From NCBI RefSeq assembly GCF_013375535.1, contig NZ_JABXJG010000001.1, positions 372,001 through 436,000 of the forward strand: a DNA stretch of 64,000 nt. The letters are read 5' to 3'. The notes below the pieces were generated by a model that made no database searches, had not been told where the DNA came from, and saw nothing but the letters and a program-made list of their open reading frames with translations. Source of the DNA: Sphingobium sp. 15-1 (GTDB taxonomy: Bacteria > Pseudomonadota > Alphaproteobacteria > Sphingomonadales > Sphingomonadaceae). The translations under genes and the position numbers were made by a program. Positions 1 through 7,930 of the stretch are shown one piece after another (positions within the stretch are counted from its first letter, which is position 1; each line of letters starts with the position of its first letter).

Positions 1-822
1 GATGCCGACATGGCTGCGCGTCTGGCCGCCGCCGTGGGCATGGCGGAGCGGGTGATCGTCGCCTGTCCGATGGAGCGGATGGACGACTGGTCGGTGGCGC
101 TGAAATCGCTTTCGGCGCGGGGCGAGATCGTCGTGCCGGAACTGCTGCGTTTCGCCCCGGCGCGGGTGGACGAGTTTGACGGTCAGCCGACGATCATCGT
201 GGCGGGCGGGCCTTTCCAGTTCCGCGACCGGCTGATCAAGCGCTTCTTCGACATCGTCGTGGCGACGGTCGCGACCATCGCGCTCTCGCCCGTGCTGATC
301 GCGGCGGCGCTGGCGGTGAAGCTGACCAGCCCCGGCCCGATCATCTTCCGCCAGCCGCGCATCGGCCGCGATGCCCGGCCGTTCAGCATCTACAAATTCC
401 GCTCGATGCGGGCCGAAGCCAGCGATCATAAGGCCGACAAGCTGACCGGACGCGACGACGACCGAGTGACGGCGGTGGGCCGCTTCCTGCGCAAGACCAG
501 CATCGATGAACTGCCGCAGCTTTTCAATGTGCTGCGCGGCGATATGAGCATTGTCGGTCCGCGCCCCCATGCCGCCGCCGCCAAGGCCGGGGACAGCCTT
601 TATTGGGAGGTCGACGATCGCTATTGGGAGCGGCATTGCATTAAGCCGGGCATGACCGGTCTGGCGCAGGTGCGCGGCCATCGGGGGTCGACGGATCACC
701 ATCAGGATCTGATCGACCGGCTCCAGTCGGACCTGGAATATGTCACCCAATGGTCGATCTGGCGCGATCTGCGCATCATCTTCGCGACCATCGGCGTGCT
801 GGTTCATCACAAGGCCTATTGA
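1..822 (+). CDS. Polyprenyl-phosphate sugar phosphotransferase (initiating transferase), 5' partial
   Basis: The frame is open to the window edge, so the first ATG (position 10) is probably internal and this is the C-terminal part of a longer protein. After an N-terminal remnant there is a hydrophobic segment next to KRFFDIVVA, then the hallmarks of the bacterial sugar transferase family (PF02397): [36 protein letters not shown] and [10 protein letters not shown]. Members move a sugar-1-phosphate onto undecaprenyl phosphate at the inner membrane and start exopolysaccharide repeat-unit synthesis. The stop overlaps the next start (TGATG), so it heads a coupled polysaccharide operon. The transferred sugar cannot be told from sequence. 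Confidence 0.93.
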   Translation, partial: DADMAARLAAAVGMAERVIVACPMERMDDWSVALKSLSARGEIVVPELLRFAPARVDEFDGQPTIIVAGGPFQFRDRLIKRFFDIVVATVATIALSPVLIAAALAVKLTSPGPIIFRQPRIGRDARPFSIYKFRSMRAEASDHKADKLTGRDDDRVTAVGRFLRKTSIDELPQLFNVLRGDMSIVGPRPHAAAAKAGDSLYWEVDDRYWERHCIKPGMTGLAQVRGHRGSTDHHQDLIDRLQSDLEYVTQWSIWRDLRIIFATIGVLVHHKAY

Positions 823-1955
823 TGGACGCGGTCGATCTCGTCGCCGGGCTGGTGCTGCTGTTGTCGCTGGTGGCCGTGGCGTGGCCATTCCTCATCTATC
901 CGCTGGTTTTGCGCGCCCTGCCGACCCGGCCGGAGCAGCCGGTCGCGGGACCGGTGCCATCCGCCTCGCTGCTGTTCTGCGCCTATAATGAAGCGACCGC
1001 GATGCCTGAGAAGCTCGCCAATCTGGCGATGCTGAAGGCGCGTCACCCGGAGCTGGAAATATTGGCGTTCGACGACGGCTCCTCCGACGAGACAGCGACA
1101 CTGATCGCGGCGCAGCGCGATCTGGTGACGCTGCTGCGCGGGCCGGGGCGGAGCGGCAAGGCGCATGGCATGAAGCTGCTCGCGGCGAAGGCTCAGGGCG
1201 ATGTGCTGATCTTCACCGACGCCAATGTGATGCTGGACGCCGATGCGATCGGCAATTTGCTGGCGCGCTATGCCGATCCGGAGATTGGCGGCGTGCTGGG
1301 ATCGCTCCACTATATGGGCGATGGGGAGAGCGCGACGGCTTCGGTCGGTTCGCTCTATTGGCGGATCGAGGAAAGGTTGAAGGATGAGGAATCGCGCACT
1401 GGCAATGTGCTGGGAGCGGACGGATCGATCTTCTCGATCCGGCGGGAGCTTTATCCGGAATTTCCCGACAGCGTGCTCGATGACCTGACCGTATCCATGG
1501 CGGTGGTCTTTGCGGGCAAGCGGCTGGTCAAGGCGAAGGACGTGATCGCGCGCGAGCGGCTGGTGGCCGGGCGGGGCGACGAATATCGGCGCAAGGTGCG
1601 GATCGCTGCGCGGGCCTGGCATACGCATAGTCATTTGCGGCCTCGGTTGCGTCGGATGGGGCGGTTGGACCGCTTCAAATATGGCTCGCGCAAGATCGTC
1701 CGCTGGTTCGGCGGCATCTTCATTCTGACCGGAATCGTTGCAGCGGGGACGCTGGCGATGCGGATTTCGCCTACGCTCTACATGATAGGCGGCCTGACGG
1801 GCGTGTTCATTCTGTGGCGCGGTTTGCGGTCCAAGGGCGGGCCGTTCGCGGCGGTGGCGGATATAGTGATTGCCTATTTCGCGACGCTCCAAGGGGTGGT
1901 TAAGGCTATGACGGGTCGCACCGTCACCATCTGGAATCCAGCCAAGTCGCGCTGA
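822..1955 (+). CDS. Membrane-anchored family 2 glycosyltransferase
   Basis: About 377 residues starting at the ATG that overlaps the upstream stop. An N-terminal membrane segment (about residues 6-30) precedes a GT-A fold: the nucleotide-binding DDGSSDE begins at D84, followed by a DAN metal-binding motif, LGADGSIFSIRR and a DDLTVS acceptor-site aspartate pair. Two hydrophobic segments lie near the C-terminus. The architecture matches processive or membrane-attached GT2 enzymes that add a sugar to a lipid-linked intermediate on the cytoplasmic face. Its place directly after the initiating transferase suggests it adds an early sugar of the repeat unit; donor and acceptor are unknown. A longer in-frame start at 750 would overlap the previous gene deeply and is unlikely. 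Confidence 0.9.
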   Translation: MDAVDLVAGLVLLLSLVAVAWPFLIYPLVLRALPTRPEQPVAGPVPSASLLFCAYNEATAMPEKLANLAMLKARHPELEILAFDDGSSDETATLIAAQRDLVTLLRGPGRSGKAHGMKLLAAKAQGDVLIFTDANVMLDADAIGNLLARYADPEIGGVLGSLHYMGDGESATASVGSLYWRIEERLKDEESRTGNVLGADGSIFSIRRELYPEFPDSVLDDLTVSMAVVFAGKRLVKAKDVIARERLVAGRGDEYRRKVRIAARAWHTHSHLRPRLRRMGRLDRFKYGSRKIVRWFGGIFILTGIVAAGTLAMRISPTLYMIGGLTGVFILWRGLRSKGGPFAAVADIVIAYFATLQGVVKAMTGRTVTIWNPAKSR

Positions 1956-1976
1956 AATATGCCGAAGCCTTTATTG

Positions 1977-2000
1977 TCATTCCCGCGCAGGCGGGAATGA
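1977..2000. repeat. Short perfect hairpin at the GT2 3' end
   Basis: Perfect 10-bp inverted repeat (TCATTCCCGC / GCGGGAATGA) around a GCAG loop, 21 bp after the GT2 stop. The same stem with a CTTC loop recurs after dnaB (36641-36664). It is likely a REP-like unit or transcription terminator; there is no T-run. Confidence 0.75.
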
Positions 2001-2087
2001 CGGGGGGTGGGCGACCGAACGCCATGAATCGCTCGCCAAAGCGTCGGCATATTGTATAGGCGAGCGATCCTTTAGCGGAGCCAAGGC

Positions 2088-2840
2088 GTGATTACTTTCC
2101 AGCGGGTGGCGAAAGCCGCCGGCAAGCATCTGACCCGGACCATGCTGGCCGTGCGCAAGGCGCTGGGCGGGCGGGCGAACCGGGGTTGCCCGGCTTGCGG
2201 GCAGACAGTGGTCGGCTTTTTCCGCTATGGCGACAATGGCGAATGGGGATGCCCGAATTGCGGCGCTTCTCCCCGCGAGCGGCTGATGAACCATCTGATC
2301 GCGAACCATGTGCTGACCGTGCCGGAACAAGGTGCTGTGCTGCACATGGCGCCCAATGAAGCCAGCCTCGTGCGCCGCTTTTCCGCCGCCGCTGACTATA
2401 TACCCGCCGATCTCGATCCGGGCCGTTACCATGTGCCGAACATGCGGCGCGTCGACTTGATGGCGCTCGATGACAGCGAGCGCTACGACCTGTTCTACGC
2501 CAGCCATGTGATGGAGCATGTGCCCGACGACCATGCCGTGCTGCACAATATCCACCGCGCCCTGAAGCCGGGCGGCGAGGCCTGGCTGATCGTCCCCCTC
2601 TGGAACAAGCCGACCGAGGACGGCAGTTTCGACATCCCGCCCCGCGAACGCGAACGGCGCTTTGGCCAGTGGGATCATGTGCGTCAATATGGCCCGGATT
2701 TTGCCGACCGCATCCGCGCCGCCGGCTTCGACCTGGAGGAGATCGACGCCAGCGGCATCGATGCCGACACGCGGCATTATCATGCGCTGGACGACCGGCT
2801 GTTCCGCGCCCGCAAGCCGCTGGGAAGCAGCGCCCGGTGA
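2088..2840 (+). CDS. SAM-dependent methyltransferase with N-terminal zinc ribbon
   Basis: 250 residues from a GTG start with GGAG seven bases upstream. Two CxxC knuckles (C34/C37 and C55/C58) form a rubredoxin-like zinc ribbon before a class I methyltransferase core: VLHMAPNEA at the motif I position, an acidic DLDPG at the end of strand 2, and SHVMEHVPDDHAVLHN followed by LKPGGEAWL typical of the Methyltransf_11 group. It probably methylates a sugar or lipid-linked glycan precursor. The stop overlaps the start of the flippase gene (GTGA), tying it to the polysaccharide operon. The zinc ribbon may recognise substrate or stabilise the fold; its role is not known. Confidence 0.82.
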   Translation: MITFQRVAKAAGKHLTRTMLAVRKALGGRANRGCPACGQTVVGFFRYGDNGEWGCPNCGASPRERLMNHLIANHVLTVPEQGAVLHMAPNEASLVRRFSAAADYIPADLDPGRYHVPNMRRVDLMALDDSERYDLFYASHVMEHVPDDHAVLHNIHRALKPGGEAWLIVPLWNKPTEDGSFDIPPRERERRFGQWDHVRQYGPDFADRIRAAGFDLEEIDASGIDADTRHYHALDDRLFRARKPLGSSAR

Positions 2841-4171
2841 GCGAACCGCTCGGCAGGGCGCTCGCCCGGATGGAGGCTTCGGCCCGCATCCTTGCCCTGA
2901 TCAAGCTCGCCAATGTCGGGCTGACGCTGATCTGGGGCTTTGCCGTCACCTATGTCTTCGTGCGCGTCCTGCCGCTCAGGGAATTCCAGTCCTTCCTGCT
3001 GCTGGTGGCGTTCGGCAATTTCACCATCTCCGCTGAATTCGGCCTCACCAGCATCATCTATGCGCGGCTGCGGCGGCATTGGTTGGGAAATTTGGGGCTG
3101 GGTTTGGAGAAGGATGAGGCGGGCGGCTTCCGGCTGGAGGAAATGGGCGTGCTGTTCCTCTTCCTCGGCCTGCTGATCATTGGCGGCTTGGCGATCCTGC
3201 TGGCCGCTTTGGCGCTGGGCGGGCTGCATACCGGCATGCCGCTGCTGTTCCTGCTCTTCTTCCTTTCGGCCTGCATCAACCTGCCCGCGCTGCTCGCCAA
3301 AAGGGCGCTGGCGGCGGTGGACGGCAATTTCCTCTGGGAAGCGCTCGATTGCCTGCGCCGGGTGATGACGATCGCGCTGCTGCTGTTCATCCTGCAAGGG
3401 CTGGACCCGCGCCTGTCGGTGGCCTTGCAGCTTTGCGTCAGCGTCGCCGTGATCGGCTATGCCATAGCGCTGGTGCATCGGCGCCTGGGTATGGGGGCGT
3501 GGCACTGGCTGTCCTTCCGGGTCGGCGGAGGGCATGTCCGGGCCCATTATCTGCGCGACATCGGGGCATCGGCGGCGTTCACCATCTCGGAAATCCTGGC
3601 CTATAACGCGCCCTATTTCACCATCGCCGCCGCGACCCAGGATGCCCGGCCGATGCTGATCTTCGACTTCTTCTTCAAGATGTCGCGGTCGCTGTCGATG
3701 CTGGTCCGGGCAACGGTAGAGGCGGCCTTGCCCCGGATCACGCGGGCCTTTCATGCGGGGGACAGGGCGCGTTTGCGCCAGTTGTTGGGGCGGGCGCTTG
3801 GGGTGGCCCTGTTCTTCGCGCTGGGCGCTTCGGGCGCTCTGCTGCTGCTTGGGGAGTGGCTGTTCGCCAAGCTGTTCGATGGCCGCGCGGCGATCGACCG
3901 GGTCGACCTGCTGCTGATCGGCGGCGCTTTGCTGGCGCTCGCGCTGATCTGCGTGTCGGTCTATGTGCAGGGCGCGCTCGGGCGGTTCACCCTGTTGCTG
4001 GGGCGGTCATTGCCCTTTCTGGCCGGTTCGCTGCTGAGCGTGCCGTTGGCGCGGATTTTCGCGCCTGACCGGTTCGATCTGCTGTTCCTGATCCTCTATA
4101 CGCTGACCCTGGTCGTCGCGGCCGCCATCCATGGCCTTTCGCTGCGCCAGTTGATGGGAAGCCGTGCATGA
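2837..4171 (+). CDS. Polysaccharide flippase / Wzx-like multi-span membrane protein
   Basis: 444 residues from a GTG overlapping the upstream stop; an ATG at 2870 is an alternative. The protein is strongly hydrophobic throughout, with about twelve membrane segments and basic loops, in the pattern of the MATE/MOP oligosaccharide flippase superfamily (Wzx, RfbX). These move undecaprenyl-linked repeat units across the inner membrane. No catalytic motif is expected or seen. Its position between glycosyltransferases and methyltransferases, with a four-base ATGA overlap to the next gene, supports the role. Sequence divergence in this family is high, so the assignment rests on topology and context. 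Confidence 0.75.
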   Translation: MSEPLGRALARMEASARILALIKLANVGLTLIWGFAVTYVFVRVLPLREFQSFLLLVAFGNFTISAEFGLTSIIYARLRRHWLGNLGLGLEKDEAGGFRLEEMGVLFLFLGLLIIGGLAILLAALALGGLHTGMPLLFLLFFLSACINLPALLAKRALAAVDGNFLWEALDCLRRVMTIALLLFILQGLDPRLSVALQLCVSVAVIGYAIALVHRRLGMGAWHWLSFRVGGGHVRAHYLRDIGASAAFTISEILAYNAPYFTIAAATQDARPMLIFDFFFKMSRSLSMLVRATVEAALPRITRAFHAGDRARLRQLLGRALGVALFFALGASGALLLLGEWLFAKLFDGRAAIDRVDLLLIGGALLALALICVSVYVQGALGRFTLLLGRSLPFLAGSLLSVPLARIFAPDRFDLLFLILYTLTLVVAAAIHGLSLRQLMGSRA

Positions 4172-5307
4172 AAGTCGCCATGGGCGATCCCTCGCTGTTC
4201 ACCGGGCGCTATGACGACAGCCTTTGCGCCGCGTTGGCGGCGGAGGGGGTGGAGGTGACGCTGCTCGGCCGGCCCATGCGGGCGACCGATGCCATCATGC
4301 CGCAGGGCTACCGCTATGATGCGCGCTTCTTTCGCCGGAGCGAGGCGCTACGCGACCGGATCGGTGAGGGGCGGGCCTTTCGCCTGCTCAAAGCGGCCGA
4401 ATATGGACTGAGCTGCGCCATGGGCGATCTGAGCGCCTTTTCCGGCGCTGACGTCGCGCATATGCAATGGCTTCCGCTGGCCCCCGCCGACCGGATGATG
4501 CTGCGGCGGTTGAAGGGCAGGATGGCCCTTGTCCACACCGTTCACAATGCAGACGCCTATCATGCCGATGCCGGGGTGCAGGGCAGGGGCTATCGCGAGC
4601 TGCTGGACATGTTCGACGCGCTGATCGTCCACGGCGGGACGACCCGCGAGGCGCTGGAGCGGCAAGGGGTCGATCCGGCGCGCATCCATGTCACGCCCCA
4701 TCCGCCGATGCGCCTCGCCCCGGCCGGGTCGGACGATCTGGCGCAAGTGCCCGACGCCGCCCTGCCGCGCCTGCTCTTCTTCGGCACGATCCGGCCCTAT
4801 AAGGGCGTCGATCTGCTGGTCGAGGCGTGCCTGTCGCTCTGGCGGGCGGGGCATCGCTTCGAACTGGCGCTAGCGGGCAAGCCCTTTATGGACATAGCGC
4901 CATTGCTGGACAGAGTGCGCGAGGCCGGTTTTGGCGAGCGGTTGATTGCCGATCTGGGCTTCCTCACCGAACAGCGGCTCGACGCGCATATGGCGAAGGC
5001 GGACATATTGGTCTTTCCCTATCGGCATATCGACAGCAGCGGCGCTTTCCTGTCGGCGCTGCACCATGGCAAGGCGATGGTCACGTCCGACGCAGGCATG
5101 TTCGCGGATCTGCCCGAAGAGGTTGCCGTAAGGGCGCCTGCGGGAAATGCGCCGGCGCTTGCGCAAGCCCTCTTGCCCCTCGTAGAAAGCGCGGCCATCA
5201 GGCAGGCTTTGGGAGCGCGCGCGCGCACCTATGGAGATTCAATGGGCAATTGGAAGGACATGGCGCTGGCCACCATCGCCATCTACCGCAGCGTGATCGC
5301 AGCATGA
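4168..5307 (+). CDS. Family 4 (group 1) glycosyltransferase
   Basis: 379 residues in a GT-B arrangement. The N-terminal acceptor domain carries HTVHNADAY; the C-terminal donor domain begins near LLFFGTIRPYKGVDLLVEA and includes LAGKP and the ADILVFPYRHIDSSGAFLSALHHGK stretch, in which the usual E-x7-E motif is replaced by a D/S-rich version. A C-terminal helix ends in MALATIAIYRS. It likely transfers a nucleotide-activated sugar to the growing lipid-linked oligosaccharide in the cytoplasm. It is coupled to the flippase by ATGA and to the FkbM gene by another ATGA. Confidence 0.88.
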   Translation: MKVAMGDPSLFTGRYDDSLCAALAAEGVEVTLLGRPMRATDAIMPQGYRYDARFFRRSEALRDRIGEGRAFRLLKAAEYGLSCAMGDLSAFSGADVAHMQWLPLAPADRMMLRRLKGRMALVHTVHNADAYHADAGVQGRGYRELLDMFDALIVHGGTTREALERQGVDPARIHVTPHPPMRLAPAGSDDLAQVPDAALPRLLFFGTIRPYKGVDLLVEACLSLWRAGHRFELALAGKPFMDIAPLLDRVREAGFGERLIADLGFLTEQRLDAHMAKADILVFPYRHIDSSGAFLSALHHGKAMVTSDAGMFADLPEEVAVRAPAGNAPALAQALLPLVESAAIRQALGARARTYGDSMGNWKDMALATIAIYRSVIAA

Positions 5308-6056
5308 GCCGCTATGTTCGTGAACTGCGCGACCGGGCGCTGGCGGTGCGTCTGGCACTGGGCGGCCGGGTCCATCAATATCCCGAAATCCAGGCGCTGC
5401 GCCGGTTTCTGAGCGCCTTCGCGGTGGATTGCGTGTTCGACGTCGGCGCCAATCGCGGCCAATATGCGACGATGCTGCGGAAGGATGCGGGGTTCAAAGG
5501 CACGATCCTGTCCTTCGAACCCAATCCCGATATTTTCGCGGAACTGGAACGAAGCGCCGCGTCCGACAGCAAATGGCATGCGTTCAACATGGCGTTGTCC
5601 GATTTCGACGGCACGGCCAGCTTCAACATCATGGCCGCCGATCAGTTCAGCTCCCTGAAGAAGCCGTCCGGAGAACAGGATGCGATCTTCGCGGAGCGCA
5701 ACAAGGTGACGCGCACGGTCGAGATGCAGTGCCGCCGCCTCGAAAGCCTGCTGCCGGAGCTGAGGAGCGCCCATGGCTTTGCCCGGCCCTTTCTGAAGAT
5801 GGACACGCAGGGCCATGACCTTTCCGTCTGCGAAGGCGCGGGCGTCCTGTTGCGCGAAATAGCCGGGGTGCAGACCGAACTCGGCGTCCGGCCGATCTAT
5901 GAAGGCGGCACCGGCTATCGCGCGATGATCGACTGGCTGGGCGAGCGCGCTTTCGTCCCTTCCGCCTTCTTCGCCAACAATAAGGGGCATTTCCCCCTGC
6001 TGGTCGAGATGGACGGCATTTTCGTCAACCAGGCGCTGTTGCCGCAGGACCGCTGA
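5304..6056 (+). CDS. FkbM family methyltransferase
   Basis: 250 residues, starting at the ATG overlapping the previous stop. FkbM signatures are FDVGANRGQYA (SAM motif I, about residues 46-56), LSFEPNPDIFAEL, and a KMDTQGHDLSVCEGA core with the conserved Asp-x-x-Gly, followed by LLREIAGVQTELGVRPIYEGG. Such enzymes O-methylate sugars or other acceptors and are frequent in polysaccharide clusters. With the zinc-ribbon enzyme upstream, this cluster encodes two methyltransferases, suggesting a methylated surface polysaccharide. The stop overlaps the next ATG (TGATG). Confidence 0.9.
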   Translation: MSRYVRELRDRALAVRLALGGRVHQYPEIQALRRFLSAFAVDCVFDVGANRGQYATMLRKDAGFKGTILSFEPNPDIFAELERSAASDSKWHAFNMALSDFDGTASFNIMAADQFSSLKKPSGEQDAIFAERNKVTRTVEMQCRRLESLLPELRSAHGFARPFLKMDTQGHDLSVCEGAGVLLREIAGVQTELGVRPIYEGGTGYRAMIDWLGERAFVPSAFFANNKGHFPLLVEMDGIFVNQALLPQDR

Positions 6057-7795
6057 TGTTCGCGTCGCTGCGTCCCATCAGCGCCACGCGTCTGTTCCTT
6101 GCGGGGGCGATCGGGCTGACGCTCTGGCTGGGCGCGAGCTTCCTCTGGCATGTGACCTATCGGCAGGGCATCAGCCTGGCCGTCATTCTGTTTCTCGATC
6201 AGGATTTCCCCGCGTTGCTGGGCGGGCTGCTGTTGCTGACGCTCGCCGCGCCCTTTGCCGAAGGGCTGGGCTGGCATCTGCCCTTGCCTCGTGCGCGGGT
6301 GATGGTGCCGCTGGTCCTGCTGTTCGGGCTTGTCGCCTGGGCGGGGCATTATTGGCTGTTCCAGGACTATTCCATCTCCCGCGACGAGGAAGTGGCGCGC
6401 TTTGCCGCCGCCTATATGCGGGAGGGGTTTCTGGCGCGGCCCATTCCGATGGAGTGGGAAGCCTATCGCCGGGCGATCATGCCGGAATTCTTCTCGCCCT
6501 TCGGCGCGGCGGATTATTGGACGGCGGCCTATCTGCCGGTGAACAGCGCGATCCAGGCGCTGTTCTGGCAGTTGGGCGATCCCAATCTGGCGGGCCCCGC
6601 GCTGCTGATGGCGGGGCTGTTCGCGCTGTGGCGGGTGGCGCTGCATCTGTTCCCGGATCGGCCCGATGCGGTATGGGTGACGATGCTGCTCGCGCTGTCC
6701 TCGGCGCAGCTCTGGGTCACGGCGATGACGCCCTATGCCATGACCGGGCATTTCGCGCTCAACATGGTCTGGCTGGCGCTGGTGCTGCGCGGTGGGCTGG
6801 TCGGGCATCTGAGCGCCGGGGTCGTCGCGCTGGCGGCGGCGGGGCTGCACCAGTGGCATTTTCCGCCGATCTTCATCGCGCCCTTCATCCTCTGGATGCT
6901 GCTCGGGCGGCGGTGGAAGATCGCGATCTTCCATATCCTCGTGCTCGCGGCGATCGTTATTGTCTGGGCGAAGCTGTGGCCCGCTTTCCTGACTCATGTG
7001 CTGGGTCAGCCGACCGACGTGCGCCCTTCCGCGGGCGTGGCGGACAAGGTGGGCAGCCTGTTCGAGCGGCTGGGCGACCGGTGGCAGCCGCTGGTCAATC
7101 TCAGCCGTTTCGCCGCCTGGAACAATATATTGATGGTGCCGCTGGCGACGCTGGGCGTGTTCGCGATGCGCTGGCGCAAGGCGATCCGGGGGCAGGAGAT
7201 CGCGCTGCCCCTTGCCCTGGGCTGCTTCGCGGGATGCGCCCTGGCTTTGGCGCAAGGCTATGGCTGGGGCTATCGCTATGCCCATGGCTTCATCGGGCCG
7301 TTCTGCCTGCTGGCGGGGCTGGGCTGGGCGCGCTTCCGCACGGGAGCGATACGGCCGGTGTTCCTGGGGGTAGGGATCACGCTTCTCAGCAGCGCTTATC
7401 TCGTCTGGCGCACGCACATCTTTGTGGCGCCCTATGCTGCGAGCCACCGGATGATCGACGCGTCTCAAGCTGATGTCGTGCTGGTCGATCCGCGTGGCGG
7501 GCTTTACGTCACCGACCTTGTGCGGGGGCGCAATGGCGTGCCGGGCAAGCCGATGGTGATGAACCTGGGCATGCTGACGCTCGATCAGGTCGACAATCTC
7601 TGCAAAAATTATGTGGTGGAGCTGTTTGACCGGGCGGAGTTCCGGCCTTTGGGCGTGCCTTTGGCGCGGTGGAATTTGGGGCGGATGGACGCCCTGCGCG
7701 CCCATATGAAGGAACAGGATTGCGACAAGCCGGTCCAGCCGCCCTTGCCGGAGACGGAGGAAGAAGCCTTCAACGCGGCGGGTGATGTGCTGTAG
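6056..7795 (+). CDS. Large multi-span membrane protein, possible GT-C-type glycosyltransferase
   Basis: 579 residues, roughly ten to twelve hydrophobic segments up to about residue 460, then a soluble tail ending in an acidic stretch. A periplasmic-loop-like motif SRDEEVARFAAAYMREG, after the second or third segment, resembles the acidic catalytic loop of GT-C enzymes (ArnT/PMT families), which use lipid-phosphate sugars; this is inference from position and composition. Being last in the coupled polysaccharide operon, it could modify the polymer or its carrier on the periplasmic side. It could also be a polymerase-like protein, but no Wzy signature is evident. Confidence 0.6.
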   Translation: MFASLRPISATRLFLAGAIGLTLWLGASFLWHVTYRQGISLAVILFLDQDFPALLGGLLLLTLAAPFAEGLGWHLPLPRARVMVPLVLLFGLVAWAGHYWLFQDYSISRDEEVARFAAAYMREGFLARPIPMEWEAYRRAIMPEFFSPFGAADYWTAAYLPVNSAIQALFWQLGDPNLAGPALLMAGLFALWRVALHLFPDRPDAVWVTMLLALSSAQLWVTAMTPYAMTGHFALNMVWLALVLRGGLVGHLSAGVVALAAAGLHQWHFPPIFIAPFILWMLLGRRWKIAIFHILVLAAIVIVWAKLWPAFLTHVLGQPTDVRPSAGVADKVGSLFERLGDRWQPLVNLSRFAAWNNILMVPLATLGVFAMRWRKAIRGQEIALPLALGCFAGCALALAQGYGWGYRYAHGFIGPFCLLAGLGWARFRTGAIRPVFLGVGITLLSSAYLVWRTHIFVAPYAASHRMIDASQADVVLVDPRGGLYVTDLVRGRNGVPGKPMVMNLGMLTLDQVDNLCKNYVVELFDRAEFRPLGVPLARWNLGRMDALRAHMKEQDCDKPVQPPLPETEEEAFNAAGDVL

Positions 7796-7803
7796 CGCGC
7801 CCC

Positions 7804-7914
7804 GTGCTCCTGCGCAGGCACTGGAGCGAGACGAGTGGCTCGCGACTGCCCAGTCCCGCCGTTGGTGATATGCGCTAGCGTTTGGACTGGGTTCCTGCCT
7901 GCGCAGGAACACGG
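7804..7914. repeat. Hairpin-doublet repeat, copy 1 (divergent)
   Basis: Diverged member of the family described at 28877: left arm GTGCTCCTGCGCAGGCA, a spacer with CCCAGTCC and GGACTGGG, and right arm ending TGCGCAGGAACACGG. It lies between two convergent genes, where it could terminate transcription from both sides. Confidence 0.75.
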
Positions 7915-7930
7915 CGCTTCCAATGGCGAG

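Noticed and set aside
5915..7912. Long open frames opposite real genes (for example 665 codons on the minus strand here)
   Set aside because: They are antisense shadows produced by high GC codon use; the encoded proteins are Arg/His/Gln/Pro-rich without any domain, while the plus strand encodes a clear membrane protein.
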